A stretch of DNA of 64,000 bases from Rhodococcoides fascians A25f (GTDB lineage Bacteria > Actinomycetota > Actinomycetes > Mycobacteriales > Mycobacteriaceae): NCBI RefSeq assembly GCF_000760935.2, contig NZ_CP049744.1, forward strand, positions 3,689,501 to 3,753,500. Direction: 5' to 3'. This document shows, piece after piece, positions 57,609 through 64,000 of the stretch. Below the pieces are notes generated by a model that did no database searches, was not told the origin of the DNA, and worked only from the letters and a program-made list of their open reading frames with translations. Position 1 is the stretch's first letter. Each line of letters opens with the position of its first letter. Position numbers and translations under genes: made by a program.

Positions 57609-58273
57609 TGCCGGGCCTTCGCCGCGGCGCGCTCGTCGAGCGTCTTGGCATCGGGGCGGCGCAGATACAGCGGAACGAGCGGACCCGGGACAACTCCACT
57701 CGCGATATCGGCCGCCGCGACCTGGATCAAACCGGCCGGTGACGGTGCCTGCACATCGCGAATCGGAAGGTCGAACAGCGCGGCATGCGGACCGGAGCCC
57801 GCGACCGCGTCGACCCCGAGACGGTCGAGTTCAGCGGGTGCCAGAACGTCGGGTCCCGCTGTGCGTACCCCCGCTTCGTACCGGGCCCAATAGATTTCGC
57901 GACGCCGCGCATCGGTCACCACCAGCAGGGACCCTGGTTCGGCAACCTCGGCCGCGATGGCGTCGAGGCTGCAGACGCCGTACACCGGCAGCCCGAGCGC
58001 GTCACCGAACGCCGCTGCTGTCGCCATTCCCACCCGCAACCCGGTGTAGGGGCCGGGCCCGACGCCGACGACGACGGCATCGAGATCGGCCGCGGTGATG
58101 TGGGCCTCCGTGAGGCACTCGAGAATATTGGGCGTCAGGACCTCCGCGTGCGACCGCGCGTCCACCCGAACCCGCGTGGCGAGGGTTTCGACCGGAACAC
58201 CGGCGGCCTCCGTCAGGCGCACCACACCTGCGGTGACGGCGGGGGTCGAGGTGTCGACGGCAAGTACAAGCAC
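57605..58273 (-). CDS. tsaB: tRNA threonylcarbamoyladenosine biosynthesis protein TsaB
   Basis: Protein of 222 aa, ASKHA-fold partner of TsaD: LVLAVDTSTPAVTAGVV start, HAEVLTPNILECLTEA, VGVGPGPYTGLRVGMATAAAFGDALGLPVYGVCSLDAIA, and the conserved RREIYWARYE. It lacks the HxxH metal site of TsaD, as expected. First gene of the visible tsaB-rimI-tsaD run; tsaE, normally just upstream with alr, is not here. Confidence 0.95.
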   Translation of the reverse strand: MLVLAVDTSTPAVTAGVVRLTEAAGVPVETLATRVRVDARSHAEVLTPNILECLTEAHITAADLDAVVVGVGPGPYTGLRVGMATAAAFGDALGLPVYGVCSLDAIAAEVAEPGSLLVVTDARRREIYWARYEAGVRTAGPDVLAPAELDRLGVDAVAGSGPHAALFDLPIRDVQAPSPAGLIQVAAADIASGVVPGPLVPLYLRRPDAKTLDERAAAKARQ

Positions 58274-58366
58274 GAGGGTTCAGGTTACGCGTCCGCGCGT
58301 CCAGGTACGCATTCCCGTGGTGCGCGGAACCTCGCCTCCCTGTCACGAGGTCCGCGCACACCGATG

Positions 58367-59650
58367 TCAGGCGACAGCGTCGAGAATCATGTACTGAGCG
58401 GTGATCCGTTGGTGTGCCGCCAGTTCGTCGTCCTTGGTGTCGACCATCGCGGTGTATCGACCGACGTGCACTCGGCACCGGATGGTCGTCTCCGTCGTCG
58501 ATTCCTTGGAGATGCACGACGATCCCGGAACACCGGGGGCGGGAGCGGATTGCTCGTAGACTCCGTCTTCGAGATCGCCGTCGTTCATGGCCTGGTAGAG
58601 CTTTTCCGCACCTTCTGCGTCCGCGCTGCGGTAGACCATCGAATCGTCGATCGCAACGCGATCGGTGCCGGTCTCGTCCAATACCGCATCGAGGTCGCCG
58701 CTGACGGTGAAGTGTTTGAGACCGCGTGCCCCGTACACACTGAGCTGGTTGACCGAGCGCTCCTCGGCCGGAAGCGTGAGAATCAGGACCTTGTCGACGT
58801 CGATGGGCAACGAATCGAACTGTCCGATCGGCGTGGCCGGGAACTGGTCGAGCAACGTTCCCTGCTCGTCGACTGCACGGGCGATGGTTCGGGCGGCCCA
58901 CTGTTCGTCGCCAGAACCGGAGTACCCGTTGACGTAGATGACGAAATCCCCACGCGCGGTCAGGGTGTTGACCGACAAGGCGTCGTTCTGCGTGTTGGAC
59001 GACGCCAAGGTCTCCGGAAGGACATCGATGGCAGTCTCGGTGTCGGCCGGTCGGGGTGTCCCGGTGTACTGATCGGGTGCGCCCTCGGTGATCAACACCT
59101 CGTGGACGCCACGGGCTGCGTCGGCGGCGGCAGCCTCGTCGGGAAATCTGAGCACCGAGATGTTCAGCACGTTGGCGCTCGTCGCGCGGCCGACGGGATC
59201 GGCTGCCGAATCGGGCGCAGTATCGGAGGATCCCCCGGTGGAGAATCCGGACAGCATGCCTGCATCGGTGAGGACCGGAACGGCTTCCTGCGGCAGGATC
59301 AGGTCGGTGGCCTCGGGACCTTTCAGGACTCCGAGCGTCGAATTCTTGCCCAGGGCGGAGTCGATGGCCGAGGGCAGGGCAACATACTCCGCCAGGCGTT
59401 GCGCCTCGATCATGTAGCCCTGTGTTTCGTCCCGAACCTGTGCGTATTCCGCCCGAGGCCACGTCCTGTTCTCACCGGGATCGAGCTCACCCTCCGCTGC
59501 CGTCACCCCGCTGTCGGTATTCTCGCCGGTGGCAGTGGCCTCTGCGGCACCTGTGTCGGGAGTCGATCCATCGGTGTCCGATCCACACCCCGCCACCAGC
59601 GCCATGGCTGCTGCGGCCGCAATCACACCGGGTCCCAATCGTCTTCTCAT
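58367..59650 (-). CDS. DUF7373-family lipoprotein, copy 1
   Basis: Lipoprotein of 427 aa: signal peptide with lipobox LVAGC (Cys22), then a low-complexity linker (about 25-65). Conserved segments shared with the copy at 60527-61768: DETQGYMIEAQRLAEYVALPS, ISVLRFPDEAAAADAARG, LPIDVDKVLILTLPAEE, VYRSADAEGAEKLYQAMND, PGSSCISKEST and the end HQRITAQYMILDA. It fits the DUF7373 family of actinobacterial cell-envelope lipoproteins, of unknown function. Start ATG 59650. Lies 93 bp upstream of tsaB on the same strand, where tsaE would be expected. Confidence 0.8.
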   Translation of the reverse strand: MRRRLGPGVIAAAAAMALVAGCGSDTDGSTPDTGAAEATATGENTDSGVTAAEGELDPGENRTWPRAEYAQVRDETQGYMIEAQRLAEYVALPSAIDSALGKNSTLGVLKGPEATDLILPQEAVPVLTDAGMLSGFSTGGSSDTAPDSAADPVGRATSANVLNISVLRFPDEAAAADAARGVHEVLITEGAPDQYTGTPRPADTETAIDVLPETLASSNTQNDALSVNTLTARGDFVIYVNGYSGSGDEQWAARTIARAVDEQGTLLDQFPATPIGQFDSLPIDVDKVLILTLPAEERSVNQLSVYGARGLKHFTVSGDLDAVLDETGTDRVAIDDSMVYRSADAEGAEKLYQAMNDGDLEDGVYEQSAPAPGVPGSSCISKESTTETTIRCRVHVGRYTAMVDTKDDELAAHQRITAQYMILDAVA

Positions 59651-59869
59651 AGCTGTCCTTTCGCTGCGTCGGACATCAGACGCGGCGTCGCGCCACAATG
59701 TTCCCGCCGCGACGACCCCACGATTCGATCGCCGGTCACGGGAACAAACAGCGATCGGGCGACGTCCGATCGCTGCATCGTTCGGTGTTGCACAGTCTCC
59801 GCAGTCCGGACGCATCGGCTACCGAGCACAGCACGATTCTTCGAAACACATGACGATTGGGAGAACACG
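59651..59869. other. 219-bp divergent intergenic region
   Basis: Shared upstream region of the copy-1 lipoprotein (minus) and the membrane-anchored protein at 59870 (plus). No clear operator or small gene is visible; promoters for both genes must lie here. Confidence 0.5.
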
Positions 59870-60427
59870 ATGACGGACTACGGACACTATTCACCTGCAT
59901 CACCGAACCCGGCCGACCCGGAACCAGGCGCAGGACGCGGCAAGAAGCGTGCACTGATCGTCGGAGCGTCGATCGGTGTCGTCGCGGTCGCTGCGGTGGC
60001 GGCCGCGATCGTGATTCCCGGTCTCTCCGATCCCGAGGACGCCGACACCGACACCGACGCCGCACCCGCGGCCGTGGTCGATCAGGACAGGGATGCGCAG
60101 GACATCGATGCACTCACCTCGCAGTACCTGAGCATCCTCGGCTCGAACGGCGGACCCGACGGGTTGGCTCCGGTGCGGTGCGCCCAGGCGATCGAACGGG
60201 CCGAGAAGGCACCGCAGCCCACCCCGTTCCCGGACGGAACCGACATGGTGGTCGCCGAGAAGTTGACACAGAACTTCTACGGGCCCGATCACGCCACCGC
60301 ACGAGTGGTGGTCGGTGCCACCGTGGACGGTGCCCCCAGCCTGGGCGGCGGCGACGGAACCATCCTCGGCCTTGACTACCTGAGGGAGAACGGAACGTGG
60401 AAGGTGTGCCGCGTCGACCCGCAGTAG
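59870..60427 (+). CDS. Membrane-anchored protein with small extracytoplasmic domain
   Basis: Protein of 185 aa: cytoplasmic Pro/Gly/Lys N-terminus (about 1-26, SPNPADPEPGAGRGKKR), a membrane helix at about 27-50, a short Asp/Thr linker, and an outer domain of about 115 residues with two Cys (VRCAQAIE and the terminal WKVCRVDP) likely disulfide-bonded. The fold resembles small mycobacterial/Nocardiaceae membrane-anchored proteins with a SnoaL/NTF2-like outer domain, but I cannot confirm it. Start ATG 59870. A very long open frame upstream in the same phase is antisense to real genes and not included. Lies between two DUF7373 lipoprotein genes. Confidence 0.7.
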   Translation: MTDYGHYSPASPNPADPEPGAGRGKKRALIVGASIGVVAVAAVAAAIVIPGLSDPEDADTDTDAAPAAVVDQDRDAQDIDALTSQYLSILGSNGGPDGLAPVRCAQAIERAEKAPQPTPFPDGTDMVVAEKLTQNFYGPDHATARVVVGATVDGAPSLGGGDGTILGLDYLRENGTWKVCRVDPQ

Positions 60428-60526
60428 CGATACGGTCACACTTCTCGACCGCGACGAACGGCCCCGGATCGACGGACCCGGGGCCGTTGTTCGTCGCTGC
60501 CGTTCCGAGTTACTGCAGCCCCGCAG

Positions 60527-61768
60527 TCAGGACCCGGTCGCAGTGTCGAGAACCAGATACTGGGCCGCCGTCATCCGATGGGCCTTCGTTTCGTCCTCGA
60601 GCGTGGACAGCTCGGCGGTGTAGCGATCCTTGTGCATCAGACATGCCGTCTGCACCCCGACGGTCGTGTCCTTGGACAGGCAGCTGGAGTCGGGTACACC
60701 GGGAGACCCGGCCGAGGGCTCGAATCCCATGTCGAGGTATTCCTGCTTCAACATGTCGTACATGACGGCGGCCCCGGACGCGTCAGCGGATCGGTAGACG
60801 TTTGTTCCGTCGGTGGCCATCCGATCGCTGTTCGACTTCTCGAACTCCTCGAGTGTCTTGGTCGAATCGGTCGAGGTGTGCGCTGCGCCACGGGCGCCGT
60901 ACACCGCGCGCCGGTCGCGGTTCGCATTGTCCGCGTCCTGTTCCAGCGTCAGAACCAGCACTTCGTCCTCGTCGATCGGCAGTTCGGTGAACCGGTCCGA
61001 CGGGGTAGACGAAAACCGGTCCAGAAGCGTCCCCTGGCGGTCGACGGCCGTCGCGATCGAGCGCGCGACCCAATCCTGCTGGCCTTCGGGCGCAGAGGCG
61101 TCGACCGAGATCACGTAGTCACCTCGCGCGGTGAACGAATCGCTCGACACACCGCCCAGTGCGGTGGGTTTGGAGGAGACGAGGGTATCGGGCAGAACGT
61201 CGATGGGAGTGGACACCGCCGCCGGGCTGTACTCGGTCGGGAGGTAGGACTGCTCGATCAACCCCTGCGCGGCACGCCGAGCGGACTCCGCGTCCGGAAA
61301 CCGCATGACCATGAGATACAGCGCATTTCGGGTACCCGGATCCACCCCTGGCTCGTCGGCTCGGTAACTGGCATTGGAGGCGAACCCCAACATCATGTTC
61401 TCGCGAGCCAGCACATCGACCTGACCGTCGGTGTACGGGACTCCACGAACGGAGTTCGCTCCGGCGAACGCTCCGGTAGTGCCGCTGAAATTGTCCAACA
61501 GGCGGGGATCGACTTCGCTGGGCAGGACGACGAATTCTGCGAGTCGTTGGCCCTCGATCACCCGCCCCTGTGTCTCGTCGCTGACCGTGCCGAACGGTGC
61601 CTGAGGTGTCGTGCGAAAGTTTCCCGGGTCGATCTCCCCGGGGGCAGCGGCCTCGCTGATCGTCTGTCCCGACGCGTTCGACGGGCCGTCGCCACCGGAG
61701 GAGCAACCCGTCACCAGCGTCGCTACCGTCAGCGTTGCCAGTACCGATCGTGTCCACATCGAACGCAT
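60527..61768 (-). CDS. DUF7373-family lipoprotein, copy 2
   Basis: Lipoprotein of 413 aa, paralogue of the copy at 58367-59650. Lipobox LVTGC (Cys22); shared segments DETQGRVIEGQRLAEFVVLPS, LMVMRFPDAESARRAAQG, LPIDEDEVLVLTLEQD, VYRSADASGAAVMYDML, PDSSCLSKDTT and the end MTAAQYLVLDTA. Start ATG 61768. Divergent from the dynamin-like GTPase (185 bp). The two copies flank the 59870 gene, so a duplication around it is likely. Function unknown. Confidence 0.8.
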   Translation of the reverse strand: MRSMWTRSVLATLTVATLVTGCSSGGDGPSNASGQTISEAAAPGEIDPGNFRTTPQAPFGTVSDETQGRVIEGQRLAEFVVLPSEVDPRLLDNFSGTTGAFAGANSVRGVPYTDGQVDVLARENMMLGFASNASYRADEPGVDPGTRNALYLMVMRFPDAESARRAAQGLIEQSYLPTEYSPAAVSTPIDVLPDTLVSSKPTALGGVSSDSFTARGDYVISVDASAPEGQQDWVARSIATAVDRQGTLLDRFSSTPSDRFTELPIDEDEVLVLTLEQDADNANRDRRAVYGARGAAHTSTDSTKTLEEFEKSNSDRMATDGTNVYRSADASGAAVMYDMLKQEYLDMGFEPSAGSPGVPDSSCLSKDTTVGVQTACLMHKDRYTAELSTLEDETKAHRMTAAQYLVLDTATGS

Positions 61769-61953
61769 GGTATGCCCTTCTCGAGAGAATCGAAGTCGGC
61801 GATCCGACGCCAGGAATCGTGTCATTGTTCCCGCTGGGCAATCTCGAGTTGCCCGGGAACAAAACCGCCGGCCCGAGCGTCGAATGCGCGTCGGTCGTTT
61901 CGCCGAACGACAACCGCACACGACCGCGAGAGAAAAGAACGGAGCGCCGATAC

Positions 61954-63834
61954 GTGTCCGAGACCGCTACACCGTCGTTGCCGGAGCGCCGCACGGGTGC
62001 CGGTTCGGATGCTGCCACCGCGAAGACACTCGCCGGGGCCACCAAGATTTTGAGGATGTACGGATTCGAGGCCACGGCCGCGCTGGCCGAGGAGAAGTCC
62101 GCCACGGTCGATCGGAGACAGAGCGTCGTCGTGGTCGGTGAGATCAAACGCGGCAAGAGCTCGCTGGTGAATGCTCTCGTGTCGAGCCGTGTCTCGCCGG
62201 TCGGGGTCGAAGCGACCACCTCCGCGTCGCTGGTCTTCGTCCCCAGCGAACCCGACCGCGGCCCCGGGACGGCCGAACTGGTGTTTCCCGGTGGCACTCG
62301 TCGGGTGAGCATCGAGGAGCTACCCGAGTGGGTGACCGTGAACGGTTCGCACGTGCGTGATCCGGCAACTCAGTCGCTTCCCACCCGCGCGCTCGTTCCG
62401 GTCGCGAACTCACCGATGGGAGATGTTGTCGTCGTCGACACGCCGGGCTCGGGGGGCTTGGATTCGCTCGCCGCCCAGCTGTCCGTTCAGTCGGCACAGC
62501 AGGCCAGCGTTCTGGTCGTGGTCAGCGATGCCAGCACCACGATCACCGCACCCGAGATGGACTTCGTTCGGGACGTGGCCTCGACGGTCGACTCCGTCAT
62601 CGTCGTCGTCAGCAAGACCGACAAGAACCTACGCCGCTGGCGAACGGTGGCCGACGAGAACAAGCGCCTGCTCCACAAGCACCTTCGGCGTTCGGTTCCC
62701 GTAATCGGAGTGTCCAGTGTCCGCGCGCTCGTGGCGCAGGAAATGGTCGACGATCAGGCGCGACGGCGCGGCGAAGAATCTTCGGGAATCGTCGAGCTGC
62801 GGCAGATGATCGCGGCCGGGTTGGGCGACGGCACCGAACGTGGCGTCCGAGACGGCCTGCGTACTGCGCTCGAAGGTCTACGCAAGGTCCACGCCAAGAT
62901 CACCGCGGATATCGGTATCACCGAACAGGGCGCGAATGCTCTGCCCGAGTTGACCGCTCAGCGAGACCGACTGCAGGAGCTCAAGGACACCAGTGCGCAG
63001 TGGGAGCAGTGGCTCGGACGCGACCTCACGCTGGCCCGCCAACGGGCGCTGACACATCTGGACGGTGAACTCGATCGCGTCCGAACGAAGTGGACGACAC
63101 GAATCAACAAGTCCGGCATGGAAGTACTGCGGAAGAACCCACAGGTGTTCACCGCCGAGATCGAGGCCGACCTCCTGGCCGCCATGACCGGCACCGTTCG
63201 CCTGTTCCTCGACGAATTGCGCCGTGTCGCAGAACCGTTGTTCGAGTCACCCAGAATCTGGGAGCAGATCGAGCACAACATCGCCGCATCCATGTCCGGC
63301 GAATCGCTCACCACGGGTGAGGTTGCGAGCAAGCGTCAAGGCCTGCTCGATCCCAGCATCTTGTCGATGGGCATGATCGGCACCTCGATGCTCGGTGCAC
63401 TCATCGGGGTCGGAGCGGTGGCCGGAGTGGTCTGGATCGGCGTCAATCTCGGATACAAAGCGATGCGTACCGGCAAACAGAACCTGTTGAACTGGCTGCG
63501 AGAGACGACCGGAAGCGCCAAAGCCAGCACCGCACGCATGCTGGAGGCCGCGCTCGCACTGGGCCGACCGGAGATTGTCGTACGCTACCGCGACTACATC
63601 CGAACCTCCATCGATACTGTGCAACAGCAGATGTCCGACGCCAAGGACGCTGCCCGTCTCGATGCCGCCGGACGAGACGCCACCCTCAAGCGCCTGTCCA
63701 ACAACCTCAGAGTCGTCACTGCCACGATGTCCGAGGTCGACAATGCGCTCGTTCGGTCGGCCGGTCGTAGCTCGGAATCGGCATCCCCTGTCTCGCCCAT
63801 CCCCGACGCCACCGAAAGCGAGACGAACTCGTGA
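61954..63834 (+). CDS. Dynamin-like GTPase (IniA/IniC-like)
   Basis: Bacterial dynamin-like protein of 626 aa. GTPase motifs: G1 GEIKRGKSSLVNAL (62-75), G3 VVDTPGSGG, G4 VVSKTDKN. The C-terminal part is helical with a hydrophobic hairpin (about 470-500: MIGTSMLGALIGVGAVAGVVWIGV), as in IniA/IniC-type proteins that remodel membranes. Start GTG 61954 (VSETATPSLPERR) with GGAG about 9 nt upstream. It is followed by a short-overlap gene (GTGA), suggesting a pair of partner proteins as often seen for bacterial dynamins. Confidence 0.9.
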   Translation: MSETATPSLPERRTGAGSDAATAKTLAGATKILRMYGFEATAALAEEKSATVDRRQSVVVVGEIKRGKSSLVNALVSSRVSPVGVEATTSASLVFVPSEPDRGPGTAELVFPGGTRRVSIEELPEWVTVNGSHVRDPATQSLPTRALVPVANSPMGDVVVVDTPGSGGLDSLAAQLSVQSAQQASVLVVVSDASTTITAPEMDFVRDVASTVDSVIVVVSKTDKNLRRWRTVADENKRLLHKHLRRSVPVIGVSSVRALVAQEMVDDQARRRGEESSGIVELRQMIAAGLGDGTERGVRDGLRTALEGLRKVHAKITADIGITEQGANALPELTAQRDRLQELKDTSAQWEQWLGRDLTLARQRALTHLDGELDRVRTKWTTRINKSGMEVLRKNPQVFTAEIEADLLAAMTGTVRLFLDELRRVAEPLFESPRIWEQIEHNIAASMSGESLTTGEVASKRQGLLDPSILSMGMIGTSMLGALIGVGAVAGVVWIGVNLGYKAMRTGKQNLLNWLRETTGSAKASTARMLEAALALGRPEIVVRYRDYIRTSIDTVQQQMSDAKDAARLDAAGRDATLKRLSNNLRVVTATMSEVDNALVRSAGRSSESASPVSPIPDATESETNS

Positions 63835-64000
63835 TCATGTCGACCGCCTCGGCGCTGATCGCCGCCGCGCTGCTACTCGGAGCTCTCGTCGGCTGGTTCG
63901 CTCACTCGATGGCTGCCGGCCCCGACCGCCGACAGGCACCCCACGACCCTGCACTCGATCATGAACTCCCCCATCATGATTCGCCTGCTTCCGACGGATC
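63831..64000 (+). CDS. Start of membrane-anchored gene after the dynamin-like gene (3' end outside window)
   Basis: An open frame starts at GTG 63831 overlapping the dynamin-like stop (GTGA), or at ATG 63837 (MSTASALIAAALLLGALVG). The first 30 residues form a membrane helix followed by a His/Asp/Pro-rich stretch (HDPALDHELPHHDSPAS) and continue to the window end. As bacterial dynamin-like genes often occur in pairs, this may be a second GTPase or an accessory protein, but the visible part cannot decide. Confidence 0.6.
   Translation, partial: MIMSTASALIAAALLLGALVGWFAHSMAAGPDRRQAPHDPALDHELPHHDSPASDG

Noticed and set aside
57785..60427. Very long plus-strand open frame (about 880 codons)
   Set aside because: Most of it is antisense to tsaB and the DUF7373 lipoprotein, whose products are recognisable; only the last 185 codons (from 59870) have a signal of a real membrane-anchored protein. 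High GC makes long antisense frames common here.

Overview
This 64 kb window is high-GC actinobacterial chromosome, most probably Rhodococcus or a close relative in the Mycobacteriales. The evidence is gene content and order: metY-metX, DUF3017-folD, mfpA, trmL/spoU, dnaE2, an acrA1-like reductase, imuA'-imuB, guaA, choD, guaB3, guaB2, a DUF5319 gene, rsdA-sigD, an Rv3415c-like gene, whiB3, groEL1-groES and tsaD-rimI-tsaB appear in the same order as in Mycobacterium tuberculosis, roughly Rv3340 to Rv3421c. Accessory genes typical of Rhodococcus sit between these blocks. I see no tRNA, rRNA, CRISPR array, insertion sequence or prophage, so this is mostly core chromosome with small local insertions and decay.

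Layout. 1-5.4 kb: a DUF4173 membrane protein with an OmpR-type two-component system, an iron-siderophore binding lipoprotein with an IdeR-like box, and an MFS exporter. 5.6-8.4 kb: methionine biosynthesis (metY, metX) behind a SAM-IV riboswitch and a Cys-Cys-Cys leader ORF. 8.4-10.8 kb: DUF3017, folD, mfpA, trmL. 10.8-18.1 kb: a regulator-plus-SDR region (a MerR with the stub of a lost SDR, HxlR/SDR, XRE/SDRs), a DUF6764 secreted protein, a degenerate MprB-like sensor and a phosphoesterase. 18.1-31.2 kb: dnaE2, MMPL transporter, acyl-CoA reductase-like fusion, methyltransferase/ArsR pair, and the SOS mutasome operon imuA'-imuB with a hydrolase and a membrane protein downstream. 31.3-41.1 kb: a Ser/Thr kinase, a TetR beside a frameshifted gene, two NarL-type two-component systems (one with PspC partners and twin operators), a YqeB-like protein and a MerR-sliding-clamp fusion. 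41.1-47.4 kb: GMP synthesis (guaA, guaB3, guaB2) with choD. 47.7-51.8 kb: DUF5319, rsdA-sigD, an Rv3415c-like protein, whiB3. 51.8-58.3 kb: groEL1-groES with a CIRCE element, a divergent membrane Hsp70-like protein, and tsaD-rimI-tsaB. 58.3-64 kb: two paralogous DUF7373 lipoproteins, a membrane-anchored protein, and a dynamin-like GTPase followed by the start of a partner gene.

The most notable observations are: (1) the metY leader, where a SAM-IV aptamer is followed by an anti-Shine-Dalgarno/Shine-Dalgarno pair and a short ORF starting MCCC, suggesting combined SAM and cysteine control; (2) a MerR DNA-binding domain fused to two beta-clamp-like domains; (3) an MprB-like sensor kinase that has lost its phospho-acceptor His and its ATPase domain; (4) two decayed genes left beside intact regulators and operators; (5) paired identical-arm operators 60 bp apart between a PspC-kinase operon and a PspC membrane-protein operon. 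All functional statements come from reading the sequence and from family knowledge; no searches were run.
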